Source of the DNA: Flavobacterium lacustre
Lineage (GTDB): Bacteria; Bacteroidota; Bacteroidia; Flavobacteriales; Flavobacteriaceae
Assembly (NCBI RefSeq): GCF_027474525.2
Contig: NZ_CP114882.2
Location: 558,001-622,000 of the forward strand
Length of the DNA stretch: 64,000 nucleotides
Reading direction: 5' to 3'
Within the stretch, counting starts at the first letter, position 1. Each line of letters starts with the position of its first letter. Shown here piece after piece: positions 17,553 through 27,313 of this stretch. A program made the position numbers and the translations under genes. Below the pieces are notes generated by a model, which was not told where the DNA came from, made no database searches, and worked only from the letters and a program-made list of their open reading frames with translations.

Positions 17553-18907
17553 TATTTTTTAAGCATCTTTAATTTGTTACTAATATAATTCCCTATGTTA
17601 TTGCCTTGTTCAACTCCATTTTCAATAGCTGCTCTGTAATGAATTCCTCCATACAATCTACTAATTGAAGCTTCTGCTGCAGCTTGTTTGAATGAGTTAA
17701 AAGATCTTTTAGGCAATCCAAAAGGAATTTCAGAATCGTCAACATAACTAAAATTATCGCCAAAAATACCCGTTAAAATAATAGCAGAGCAGGAAGAAAC
17801 TACGGAATGTCCGCTAGTATATTCTGGGAAAGGAGGCGTTTGCAGTTGTGGTCTCCAGTTTTCGTCTATATATTGGTTGATATACGTTTCTGGTCTGATT
17901 ACATTAGTTTTATACTTCTCATCCCAGCAACTGATAAAACTTTCGAAGATCCCAATTGAAGTTTTAGTATAAGCAAAAACAGTAGTTTCAAAATCAGATT
18001 TTGATTTTTTCAGTGCAATTTTGGTAATATTAATCCAATGTGCATCAGGTGTATTTTTTTTCTTTGCAAACATCATATGACCTTGCGTAACTGTAGCATA
18101 CGGGTTACAATCCCAAAATGTAGCAATAGCCGATTCTTCAGGAATCAGTTTGCTTTTAGTTTTCTCTACTTCAATTAATTTTTTGGAAATCAAATTTCCT
18201 GTATCATACGTTTCTTTTGCCTCTTTATAAAAAGCAGAATTTTTATCAATAGAGAAAGGATGCGGAGCTTTCGGTTTAAATTGAGAAGCCGAATCCATAA
18301 CTAAAGTCCTAATTTCACCCCAATGTGGCTCAACTCCGTCCATGTACGAAGGCGGAGTAGGTTGCCATCTTCCTGGCTGATTCGCATAAACAGAAAATTT
18401 AGAAGCGGTTCGAGTTTGTTTGTAATTGTCTTTTCCCATCCACATTTTAATCCTGTCGACCACCTTTAAAGCATATTCCTTAGAAACATCAAATTCTTTT
18501 TGATTCTCTGAACCCCATTTTTCATACAAACTGTCTCTGTATTTTTCTAAAGATTCCTCAGAAAAAATCAATTGTTTACTCACTTCAATATGAGCAATAA
18601 GCGCAGCCAAATTTTTATTAACACCACTTTTTGAATCTAGTTTAGGAATAGAATCTAATCCTTTTAACTGTCCTTGTAAACTGTTATATTTAGTGCTGTT
18701 TTGAGCCATAATTTCATAAGCGGCAACATTTGGATACAGATAGATTCTGCTGGCAACCGGAGGCGAAAAGATATCATGAACCATAATTCCCGTTACCGTA
18801 TCAACTGCTGCACAAAAATCATCAGTTGTTACTTTAATTGGAGCTTCTTTTTTACAGGAAATAAACAAGAGCGTTATAAGTCCTAAAAAATAAATCTTAG
18901 ATTTCAT
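17552..18907 (-). CDS. Vanadium-dependent haloperoxidase / PAP2-superfamily lipoprotein
   Basis: The fold that binds vanadate (haloperoxidases) or phosphate (PAP2 acid phosphatases) is indicated by the ordered motifs K331-x6-R338-P (KYKTNVIRP), S365-G366-H367 (EYTSGHSVV) and SR417-x5-H423 (SRLYGGIH). The Asp that follows the last His in most relatives is Ala here (HYRAAIENG). The start at 18907 gives a lipoprotein signal, MKSKIYFLGLITLLFISC, with Cys18 as the lipidated residue; an in-frame ATG at 18937 is possible but spoils it. The product is 451 residues. It sits 36 nt after a giant FG-GAP gene and overlaps the next gene. Whether it oxidises halides or removes phosphate cannot be told. Confidence 0.85.
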   Translation of the reverse strand: MKSKIYFLGLITLLFISCKKEAPIKVTTDDFCAAVDTVTGIMVHDIFSPPVASRIYLYPNVAAYEIMAQNSTKYNSLQGQLKGLDSIPKLDSKSGVNKNLAALIAHIEVSKQLIFSEESLEKYRDSLYEKWGSENQKEFDVSKEYALKVVDRIKMWMGKDNYKQTRTASKFSVYANQPGRWQPTPPSYMDGVEPHWGEIRTLVMDSASQFKPKAPHPFSIDKNSAFYKEAKETYDTGNLISKKLIEVEKTKSKLIPEESAIATFWDCNPYATVTQGHMMFAKKKNTPDAHWINITKIALKKSKSDFETTVFAYTKTSIGIFESFISCWDEKYKTNVIRPETYINQYIDENWRPQLQTPPFPEYTSGHSVVSSCSAIILTGIFGDNFSYVDDSEIPFGLPKRSFNSFKQAAAEASISRLYGGIHYRAAIENGVEQGNNIGNYISNKLKMLKK

Positions 18908-18943
18908 TTTATATAATTTAATTATTTGGTTAGTCATTTTTTA

Positions 18944-21900
18944 TTAATTCTTGGCTGAAGGCATTTCATATAGCTCTACTTTTTTATTATTAATGGTTAC
19001 TAAAATATACTTTTTACCATTAAATTTAATAATATCAAGATGTCTAACCGCTTTCTGAGTCAGGTCAATTCCGATTTGATTACCTAAAAATATTGTTTTT
19101 TCATTTTTGATTAAAGCACCCGAAAATCCATCAAATTTACTGTGATAAGGAGAAACTCCAAAATAATTTCCAGCAGCAAATACTTCTTCTTTGGCATCCG
19201 AATCAAAATTTGATTTCACAAAACACGTTATTGGAGCAACCTGCATTTTATTCGAAAAAGGAACAAAAGTGAATTTTCCATTTTCGTTTTTTAAATACCC
19301 CGATTTTAAATTATGAACTTCAAATAAAGTTCCTTTCTCCAACATTTTTGGATCAAAAACCTCTTCTAAAGTTTTACCTGCAAAAGATTTATAACTGTTG
19401 AATTTCTTTTTTAGCATTCCACTAAATTGTTCTGCTAATTCGTCCAGTCCCATTGTAGTATAATATTGTCCTTTTTTCTCTACAGCAACGATAGTTTCAA
19501 ATGAGCCATTTGTATCAAAATCATCATAATACATTTTCATTGGAAATTCTTTTGAGGCTTTAAATTTAGAATTCATTCCCCAATTCCCCACTAAATAATC
19601 TTCATCACCATCCTGATCAATATCAAATGGAATTACAGATTGCCACAATCCATTGCTCTTTTCCGGAAAAACAGTTTCGGTTACATTAGTAAATTTCCCG
19701 TTTTTATTTGCAAAAAAGGTAGGCTTCATCCATTCTCCAACTAGAATTAAATCTACTTTTCCATCTTTATTAAAATCACTAAAAATAGCATCGGTCACCA
19801 TTCCTATTTTTGAAAATGTTTGACCTTCAACAATAGTAAAAATGCCTTTATTGTTGTTTAATAAATAGCAATCCGGCAAGCTGCCAAATCTATTATTGAT
19901 AGAATTATTCCCAACAAAAAGATCTAAATCACCGTCTTTATCATAATCAAATGTTTTTACCACCGAAGCATTTTGGACCAGTTTTGGCAAAACAGACTTA
20001 ATAAATTGGCTGCTATTATTGCTATACAAACGGTCTTGCAAATCAGATGCATTTTCCCCACCGCCCGAAGCTACATATAAGTCATTTATTTTATCATTAT
20101 TAAAATCTCCAATTACCGCTGAAGCATCTTCAAAAATGGAGTCTTTTTCTATTTCATTAAAAGATTTTTTTGTAAAACCTTTAGGATTTTGAAGATATAC
20201 AGCTGCTTTTTTACCCTTAGAAGCTCCAAAGAAAATATCATCTTTTCCATCGCCATTCAAATCTCCAATAGCAGTTGCAGCGCCTCTATCTGAACGCTCA
20301 TAAGGAATTAATTTTTGGACCAAAAAGTCAATAAAATCATTTTCCTGATGCACAAAATCGATTCCTAAACCTGTTTCTGACTTTTTGAAAATTGGCATAA
20401 CAGACGGATGCAATTTTTTATAATCAAATAGTTTTCGGTCTGTATTTGCTTTTATGGTCAGCGTTTGATTAGTCTTAACATTCTTTATCGTTTGAAACGT
20501 TTTATCAGGCCAAATGACTACCAAAGAATCTATTGATGTAATTTTTCCGTATCCAAAATGAATCATTGGTTCTGACGAAGATTGAAATCCTCTTGTAGTT
20601 TGTAATTCTTTGAACTGTTTTTTTCCTTTGTAATATGAAATCACTTTTGTTCCTATTCCGAAAGTATTTTGTCCTACGAATTGTAACTTTAATTTTAAAT
20701 AATTTGATTTTCCATCCGTTTTATTGATGTATACAGAGGCAACATTATTCGTATTATTAGTAACAACATCTAAATCTCCATCATTATCAATATCAGCATA
20801 ACCACTTCCATTTGAAATTATAGAATCATTTTCGATCCAATCAGCCGAACGATTTTTGAATTGTAAATCAGCCGAACCTTGAAAAACATAATTTGTTACA
20901 TTTCCTTTTGGCATTCGTTTTAATGCTTCTTTATCTAAAAGTTTTGTTGAACTGATTTTGCTTTTTATTTGGTCATTCGAATAGTATTTCACATAATCCA
21001 AATCATTCGGACGTTTTGAAATTCCATTACTCACAAAAATATCCTGCTCGCCGTCTTGATCATAATCTGCAAATAAAGTACTCCAACTCCAGTCAGTTGC
21101 AGCGACTCCGCTCAACAAAGCCGTTTCGGTAAAATGCTGTCCGGCTTGATTCAATTGCAACATATTTCTGGTATATTGATAATGATAGCCTAATTTTTCG
21201 GTTCTCATTTTTAGCATTTGTACATTATCGTCGCCAAGAGAAGATTTTAGTACTTTTTCGTCTTCAGGAAGCATGTCTAAACTCATGATATCCGGAAAAC
21301 CGTCATGATTAACATCCGCAACATCAACTCCCATGGAAAATCTGCTGGTATGTCCAAAATATTGTTTTAAACTTTCAGTAAAAGTTCCGTCTCCATTATT
21401 CAAATAGTAATAATCATCCTCGTGAAAATCATTCCCTATATAAATATCCGGATAACCATCTAAATTAAAATCGGAAACTGCCAATCCTAAACCATATCCA
21501 TTGGCTCCTCCAAAAATTCCTGCTTGCTCACTTACATCAACAAATTTTCCATTGTCATTGCGAAATAACTTATCGCCACATTCATAGCTTCTTTTATTTC
21601 GAATGTTCATATTCCCAAAAGACAATTCAGAGTGAACCGCATGATTTAATAAATACATATCTAAATCTCCATCTAAATCATAATCAAAAAAAGCTGCTGA
21701 TGAGCTGTAATTATCAAGATCTAAACCATATTCGGCGGCACTTTCAGTAAATGTATTGTTCTTGTTATTGATAAACAATTCATTTTTTCCTTCAAAACCA
21801 TTAATTCCCACTACGGCACAAACATAAATATCTAGAAATCCATCTCCATTTACATCTGCCATAACAGTACCGGCATTCCAATCACTTTGACCTTCTACGC

Positions 21901-22204
21901 CTGCTTTTACAGAAATATCTTCAAATTTATTCTTGCCTTTGTTGAGATACAATTTATTTTTTCCTTGATTGGATGTGAAATAAACATCTACTAAACCGTC
22001 ATTATTAATATCTCCAAGGGCTACGCCACCACCATTATAATAATAGAGATAATCTAAAATAGAGATATTTTTTGACTCTAATAATTGATTATTGAACGTG
22101 ATATTACTTTCGTCAGAAGACAATTTTTCGAACAATTGGTCTTGTTTTTTGGAACAGCCAACGAATAGCAATGAAGCCAATCCTATTTTAAAAAAATTAT
22201 TCAT
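18944..22204 (-). CDS. Large FG-GAP/VCBS and ASPIC/UnbV lipoprotein, copy 2
   Basis: A 1086-residue predicted surface or periplasmic lipoprotein (MNNFFKIGLASLLFVGC, lipobox Cys). The body consists of calcium-binding-type repeats of the DxDxDG form, at least twelve, such as DINNDGLVDVYF, DVNGDGFLDIYV, DYDLDGDLDMYL and DIDQDGDEDYLV. These are arranged as two blocks around a central UnbV/ASPIC-like segment (RGFQSSSEPMIHFGYGK ... SLVVIWPDKTFQTI). Such repeats fold as beta-propeller blades and usually bind proteins or glycans. I took the ATG at 22204, which overlaps the previous stop by 8 nt, over one at 22228. It is a tandem paralogue of the next gene upstream. Ligand unknown. Confidence 0.88.
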   Translation of the reverse strand: MNNFFKIGLASLLFVGCSKKQDQLFEKLSSDESNITFNNQLLESKNISILDYLYYYNGGGVALGDINNDGLVDVYFTSNQGKNKLYLNKGKNKFEDISVKAGVEGQSDWNAGTVMADVNGDGFLDIYVCAVVGINGFEGKNELFINNKNNTFTESAAEYGLDLDNYSSSAAFFDYDLDGDLDMYLLNHAVHSELSFGNMNIRNKRSYECGDKLFRNDNGKFVDVSEQAGIFGGANGYGLGLAVSDFNLDGYPDIYIGNDFHEDDYYYLNNGDGTFTESLKQYFGHTSRFSMGVDVADVNHDGFPDIMSLDMLPEDEKVLKSSLGDDNVQMLKMRTEKLGYHYQYTRNMLQLNQAGQHFTETALLSGVAATDWSWSTLFADYDQDGEQDIFVSNGISKRPNDLDYVKYYSNDQIKSKISSTKLLDKEALKRMPKGNVTNYVFQGSADLQFKNRSADWIENDSIISNGSGYADIDNDGDLDVVTNNTNNVASVYINKTDGKSNYLKLKLQFVGQNTFGIGTKVISYYKGKKQFKELQTTRGFQSSSEPMIHFGYGKITSIDSLVVIWPDKTFQTIKNVKTNQTLTIKANTDRKLFDYKKLHPSVMPIFKKSETGLGIDFVHQENDFIDFLVQKLIPYERSDRGAATAIGDLNGDGKDDIFFGASKGKKAAVYLQNPKGFTKKSFNEIEKDSIFEDASAVIGDFNNDKINDLYVASGGGENASDLQDRLYSNNSSQFIKSVLPKLVQNASVVKTFDYDKDGDLDLFVGNNSINNRFGSLPDCYLLNNNKGIFTIVEGQTFSKIGMVTDAIFSDFNKDGKVDLILVGEWMKPTFFANKNGKFTNVTETVFPEKSNGLWQSVIPFDIDQDGDEDYLVGNWGMNSKFKASKEFPMKMYYDDFDTNGSFETIVAVEKKGQYYTTMGLDELAEQFSGMLKKKFNSYKSFAGKTLEEVFDPKMLEKGTLFEVHNLKSGYLKNENGKFTFVPFSNKMQVAPITCFVKSNFDSDAKEEVFAAGNYFGVSPYHSKFDGFSGALIKNEKTIFLGNQIGIDLTQKAVRHLDIIKFNGKKYILVTINNKKVELYEMPSAKN

Positions 22205-25200
22205 TACGTTTAAAAATTTTAGGAGCATTATTATTTATAACTGCTATAATTGAAATGCTCTTATTCTTGTTTTGTATCGTTTTTAACTGTTTCACTTCTC
22301 CTTTTATGAATAAGCCCGATTGATTATAAGGCATCCAAGAGAAAGTTCCTTTTTTATTTCCTAACAATACACTTCCATAATTAGCATCTAATCTGGAGAA
22401 TTGCGGTTTGAATTCGTATTGGTTTCCACCCAAAATCAAATCTAAAATTCCATCATTGTTTACATCCATCGTACAAATAGTATTCACACAAGAAAACTGG
22501 ACTTCTTTTGGCAACAGTTGTATTTCAAATTTACCATTCCCCTTATTAACAGCAATCACACTTTCCTGAATATTCACGGTCTTTTGTATTGAATTCTCAA
22601 CTACATCTTGAGCGAATATTTCTTGGAATGATTTTTTTGCATAATCCGCATAACTCAAATTTTTCTTCTTGATAGATGGAATTTGTTTAGCCAATTCTTG
22701 TTTTAAATTAATTGGCATATCTTTATTCGCTATAGACCGTGTGGCTATTTGTTCAATAGTTCCATTACTGTCAAAATCATTTACAAATAATTTCATTGGA
22801 CTGCCAGTAGTAGGTTTATATGGTGTATTGGTTCCTTTGTTACCCAATATCAAATCCTTTTTACCATCATTATTCAAATCTACACAACTCACAGCATTCC
22901 AAAATCCATGATAATCGGAAAGATTTGATTTAAATTCTGTCAATCTACGTCCTGTATTTTTGAAAATTATTGGTGTTGTCCAATCACCAACCAGAATCAA
23001 ATCTTTTTTGGAATCATTATCAATATCTTCCCATACTGCATCTGTTATCATTCCGACAGTATTTATTTTAAATGCCTTTTTGTCCGTCACATTTGCAAAA
23101 TTTCCTTTTCCATCATTTTCTAATAATAAATGTTTTGGATCTATCCCGTAAACACCAGGAACACTTCGGCTACCGATAAATACATCAATATCACCATCAT
23201 TATCAAAATCATTTGGTGCAATTACCGAAACGTTGTTATTGGTTGTCGAAATAGTAGTTTTGCTTTTTATAAAAACTCCTTTACCCGTATTCAAGTATAA
23301 TCTATTTTTATAATTGGCTTGATCGGATTTTTCATTTCCGCCAGAACCTACTAATAAGTCTTGGTCACCATCATTATCCGCATCAAAGAAACTGGCTGCT
23401 GTATCTTCAAAACTAGCATCGCTTTCTAAGTCTTTTTGTGGTAAAACAGCAAAAGCATCATTCCCTTTGTTGAGATAAATTTTTCCGGATTGTCCTTTGG
23501 CTCCGCCAATAAAAACATCCTCGTTTCCATCACCGTTAATATCAGCAATTGCTAACGAAGGTCCTTCTTGAGAAAGCATTTTGGATATTAATCCTTCATA
23601 ATCAAAATCAATATAATCATTTTCTTTATGCGCTAAAAAAGAAGCTTTCTTTTCAGAAAAAATTGATTTTGAAACTGTTTTTTTAGGAACATAATTTAAC
23701 TTAGCATCAGCTATATTCAAGTTGATTGTTTTGTCCTTTACAATTTTATTAATGGTTTGAAATTTACCATTTGGCCAAATCACTTGTAAAGAATCTATTT
23801 TCTTTGTGCCAATTCCAAACGTCATCACATAATCAATAGAGGATTGAAAACCTCTTGACGGAATCAATTCTTGTTTAATGATTTCACTACCAGAAAACAA
23901 TTCAACAATACTTCCTAAAGCAAATTTATTTTGGTTATCGCCTTTTAACTTAACTTTTACAAAGTGGTTGTTTTTATTTTTCTCAGAATTATTCTTGTAA
24001 ACAAACGCTTCCATATTGACATTATTGACAATCAAATCTAGATCACCATCATTATCTAAATCACCATAAGCCGCTCCATTTGAAAAACTTGGCGTATCTA
24101 ATCCCCATTGTTGAGCTTCGTTAGTAAAGGTTGCGTTTTTATTGTTTTTAAATGCGTAATTAGAAATAGGTGTACTTGGCATTTTATTAATGATAGTCTC
24201 TATTTCTTCTTTCTTACCTGTAATCACCATTTTTTGCATGATATCATTAGCAAAAAAGTCCATGAAATCTTGGTTTGTTAAATCATGATAAATTCCATTA
24301 CAAACATATATATCTTTATAACCATCATTATCCATGTCAAATAATAATGCTCCCCAACTCCAATCTGTTTTAGCTACGCCAGCATAATTAGCAATCTCTA
24401 GAAATTGATCGCTTCCATTGTTTAGCTGCAACGTATTTTGCATATATTGATTGAAAAAATCAAGATTTAATTTTCTAGTAAATAAATCATAATTATCAAA
24501 TGTAGTGGTCGTTTTTAAACGTTCATCAGGCTCAGGCAACATATCCGTTACAAAAATATCTGCTTTGCCATCATTATTAATATCTGCCATATCAGCACCC
24601 ATTGAAGACTGACTAATGTGCGAAGTCCAATTTTGAATTTGCTCAGCAAACGTTCCGTTTTTATTATTTATATACAAATAATCTCTTTCGTAAAAGTCAT
24701 TAGAAATATAAATATCCGGATAAAGATCCCCGTTCACATCACCTACAGTAACGCCAAGTCCAAAACCGATAAGACTACCATAAATTCCTGAAGATTTGCT
24801 AACATCCGTAAACTTACCATTATCATTACGCAATAATTTATCACCTCCACCTTTAAGAATGTCTGCTACATCCCAATCTTTATCTCTTAACTCTCTTTTG
24901 TTAGAATAATTAAGACTACTTACTGGAATAAAACTATTATTTAAAATATAAACATCTAAATCACCATCTTTATCATAGTCAAAAAAGGCTGCGTGTGTGG
25001 TAATCCCTGTATCTGCTAAATTATATTCTTGGGCTTTTTCAGTAAATGTATTGTTCCCATTATTAATAAAAAGCTCATTATTTTGTTGACCACCTTTACT
25101 ATTTCCAGCATTACAAACATAAATATCAAGTAAGCCATCTGCATTTATATCTACCATAACTACACCTGTAGACCAAGTTTTAGTTCCTCCAACCCCGGCT

Positions 25201-25514
25201 TTTTTAGTGATATCTTCAAATTTAAAATTTCCCTTATTAAGATATAATTTATTAGCACCAAGATTAGATGTGAAATAGATATCCGATAATCCATCGTTAT
25301 TAATATCTCCAATAGCAACACCTCCACCATTATAAAAATTTCGGTATTTGAAGATATTCATGTTTTCTCCATTTTTGACTTCATTTTGAAAATTGATTCC
25401 CGTTTCGGATGCGTCAAGTTTGGAGAATAAAGAGTTTTTATTTTCTAGATTTTCATTAGAACAATTAGTAAAAAAAAGTAGAAAAAAGAAAAATAAAATA
25501 ATACGATTAAACAT
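22197..25514 (-). CDS. Large FG-GAP/VCBS and ASPIC/UnbV lipoprotein, copy 1
   Basis: A 1105-residue lipoprotein (MFNRIILFFFFLLFFTNC, lipobox Cys18) with the same architecture as its neighbour: about thirteen DxDxDG-type repeats (DINNDGLSDIYF, DYDKDGDLDVYI, DMDNDGYKDIYV, DADNDGDQDLLV and others) and a central UnbV-like region (RGFQSSIDYVMTFGIGTK ... SLQVIWPNGKFQTI). It is the first gene of a four-gene operon whose members overlap or nearly touch. The operon starts about 215 nt past the terminator that follows susD. No recognisable -7 box was found. Proteins of this type often lie beside susCD pairs in Bacteroidota, but their role there is not settled. Confidence 0.88.
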   Translation of the reverse strand: MFNRIILFFFFLLFFTNCSNENLENKNSLFSKLDASETGINFQNEVKNGENMNIFKYRNFYNGGGVAIGDINNDGLSDIYFTSNLGANKLYLNKGNFKFEDITKKAGVGGTKTWSTGVVMVDINADGLLDIYVCNAGNSKGGQQNNELFINNGNNTFTEKAQEYNLADTGITTHAAFFDYDKDGDLDVYILNNSFIPVSSLNYSNKRELRDKDWDVADILKGGGDKLLRNDNGKFTDVSKSSGIYGSLIGFGLGVTVGDVNGDLYPDIYISNDFYERDYLYINNKNGTFAEQIQNWTSHISQSSMGADMADINNDGKADIFVTDMLPEPDERLKTTTTFDNYDLFTRKLNLDFFNQYMQNTLQLNNGSDQFLEIANYAGVAKTDWSWGALLFDMDNDGYKDIYVCNGIYHDLTNQDFMDFFANDIMQKMVITGKKEEIETIINKMPSTPISNYAFKNNKNATFTNEAQQWGLDTPSFSNGAAYGDLDNDGDLDLIVNNVNMEAFVYKNNSEKNKNNHFVKVKLKGDNQNKFALGSIVELFSGSEIIKQELIPSRGFQSSIDYVMTFGIGTKKIDSLQVIWPNGKFQTINKIVKDKTINLNIADAKLNYVPKKTVSKSIFSEKKASFLAHKENDYIDFDYEGLISKMLSQEGPSLAIADINGDGNEDVFIGGAKGQSGKIYLNKGNDAFAVLPQKDLESDASFEDTAASFFDADNDGDQDLLVGSGGNEKSDQANYKNRLYLNTGKGVFIKSKTTISTTNNNVSVIAPNDFDNDGDIDVFIGSRSVPGVYGIDPKHLLLENDGKGNFANVTDKKAFKINTVGMITDAVWEDIDNDSKKDLILVGDWTTPIIFKNTGRRLTEFKSNLSDYHGFWNAVSCVDLNNDGKKDLILGNKGTNTPYKPTTGSPMKLFVNDFDSNGTIEQIATRSIANKDMPINLKQELAKQIPSIKKKNLSYADYAKKSFQEIFAQDVVENSIQKTVNIQESVIAVNKGNGKFEIQLLPKEVQFSCVNTICTMDVNNDGILDLILGGNQYEFKPQFSRLDANYGSVLLGNKKGTFSWMPYNQSGLFIKGEVKQLKTIQNKNKSISIIAVINNNAPKIFKRNE

Positions 25515-25728
25515 ATTTAAATACTATTTGATTAGGTAATTAGAGTATGCCAATTTATGTAATATTGATTATATAAAAAAATAAAACAACCAATAAAGCA
25601 GGAAGAAAAACGTTAAAAAATAGAGATTTTATCTATTATTTGTAAGAATAAAAAAGAGTTTAATTTATTGCAATAAATATTTTTTACTCTTGTATAAAAA
25701 AAGAAGAATGTGACTTATATAAAAAGAT

Positions 25729-25753
25729 AAAGAGGGTAATAAATACCCTCTTT
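25729..25753 (-). terminator. Intrinsic terminator after susD
   Basis: Perfect 10-bp arms AAAGAGGGTA (25729-25738) and TACCCTCTTT (25744-25753) with a 5-nt loop, followed on the minus strand by a T-rich run. It lies 35 nt beyond the susD stop and separates susCD from the FG-GAP operon. Confidence 0.85.
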
Positions 25754-25788
25754 AAACTAACTCAAAACATAATTAACTTAACAATACC

Positions 25789-27303
25789 TTAGTATCCAGG
25801 ATTTTGTGTTAGATTAGCATTAAATAATGCATCCGCAGGAATAGGGAATAAAACATATTTATTATCTGATACATATGGTTTTAATTCTCTAGCGGCTAAG
25901 AATGTTCCAAAACGAACCATGTCATTTCTTCTCCATCCTTCTAACCATAATTCTTTTCCTCTTTCAAGGTATACTCCATCAAGAGTAGCTGGTGAAGCAG
26001 CTTGTCCAGATCTTGCAGCTATATCAGTCATGATAGTACCTATTGAACCTGAACCACCTCTTAAAATAGCTTCAGCTTTCATTAATAATGCATCAGAATA
26101 TCTCATGAATACAAAATCATTATTTGGCGTACCTAAGTTTGCAGCATCTGGAATATATTTTTCCATTCTGATACCTGCAGTTTCTAATGTAGCTCCGCTA
26201 GTAATTAAAGTTACTGCAGGAGTATAAACTAATGGATTTCCATTTCTGTCTTTTAATGCAACTAAACCACCTGGTTTGTACATTTGACCTATTTGCATAC
26301 CTACTGGATTACCAAAATTAGTGATGATATCAGAATCAGCATTTTTGATACGTCTATCATTTGGATTGAATTTATTGTAGTATTCAGATACTATAGCAAA
26401 ACCATTCCATCCATCAGGAGTTTGGTTGTAGTGCATACCCATTCTCCAGTGGTATTGGATTCCTCCGCCTGCACCACCTTGTACATTCTTAGCAGAGAAT
26501 AAAATCTCTGGTGATGTATTGTTGGCTGGTTTGAAGTTATCCCAATAATCTTCAGATAATGAACTACTGATTGCATCAACATGAGATACAACTTTAGTCA
26601 TATCAGCAGGATCAAAAGTATAAGGACCAGCTGCATCAGCAGCAGTAAATACACCTTTGTTCAAGTACAATTTAGCTAACAAAAAGTGAGCAGCATCAGC
26701 ATTTGCTGTACTAGCATCATCAACTGTTCTAGCTGGCAATGAAGAAACGATAGCTTCTAATTCACTAATTACAAATTCAGTAGCTTCAGCTCTAGACCAT
26801 ACTTTAGGATCTTCAGTCAATTTAGATCCTGCCTCTCTGTAAGGAACTTGTCCAAACAAATCGATTACATTATAGTAATAGAATGCTCTTAAAAAACGAG
26901 CCTGAGTAACTTCTGAACCACTACCGTTTTCAATAACTAAGTTACAGTTGTATACTTGAGTCAATAAACTATTCCAAGCATTTCTAACCTCATTGTGATC
27001 AGGAGCCCAAGTATGTACGTGGATTTGTCTCCAAGTAGCATTATCATCCCAGTCACCACCACGAGTTGGTCCAACTAATGCGTCAGATGACATCTCATCT
27101 AATGCAAACATTTGTCCTTGTGTTTCAAAGCCTCTTAATCCTTCATAAGCACTAGTTAAAAGAGAAGCAGTATTTACTGTTCCTCCACCAGTATTAGATA
27201 TAACAACACCATCTAATACTTGTTCATCAAGATTGGTACAACTTACACCTAATACAAGTGTACTAGTCAATAAGATGCTTTTTATAATATTATTTCTTTT
27301 CAT
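25789..27303 (-). CDS. SusD/RagB-family outer-membrane glycan-binding lipoprotein
   Basis: SusD proteins cap the SusC barrel and capture oligosaccharides at the cell surface. The 504-residue product has a lipoprotein signal (MKRNNIIKSILLTSTLVLGVSC, Cys22). It has the helical-repeat features of the family (ARFLRAFYYYNVIDLFGQVPYRE, AAHFLLAKLYLNKGVF) and the typical C-terminus with ELWLEGWRRNDMVRFG and LFPIPADALFNANLTQNPGY. It begins 10 nt after the susC stop, so the two form one operon. The glycan cannot be read from sequence; the GH32 next door suggests a fructan or fructosyl-oligosaccharide. Confidence 0.95.
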   Translation of the reverse strand: MKRNNIIKSILLTSTLVLGVSCTNLDEQVLDGVVISNTGGGTVNTASLLTSAYEGLRGFETQGQMFALDEMSSDALVGPTRGGDWDDNATWRQIHVHTWAPDHNEVRNAWNSLLTQVYNCNLVIENGSGSEVTQARFLRAFYYYNVIDLFGQVPYREAGSKLTEDPKVWSRAEATEFVISELEAIVSSLPARTVDDASTANADAAHFLLAKLYLNKGVFTAADAAGPYTFDPADMTKVVSHVDAISSSLSEDYWDNFKPANNTSPEILFSAKNVQGGAGGGIQYHWRMGMHYNQTPDGWNGFAIVSEYYNKFNPNDRRIKNADSDIITNFGNPVGMQIGQMYKPGGLVALKDRNGNPLVYTPAVTLITSGATLETAGIRMEKYIPDAANLGTPNNDFVFMRYSDALLMKAEAILRGGSGSIGTIMTDIAARSGQAASPATLDGVYLERGKELWLEGWRRNDMVRFGTFLAARELKPYVSDNKYVLFPIPADALFNANLTQNPGY

Positions 27304-27313
27304 CGTTTTTTAA

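Noticed and set aside
18944..25514. The dozens of DxDxDG repeats as a DNA tandem-repeat array
   Set aside because: The repeats are at protein level and diverged in DNA; the two genes are old paralogues with ordinary coding features.
25607..25616. A half-site like GAAAAACGTT upstream of the FG-GAP operon as a fourth LacI operator
   Set aside because: Only one half matches, there is no paired second site and no -7 box at the expected distance; chance is likely in AT-rich DNA.
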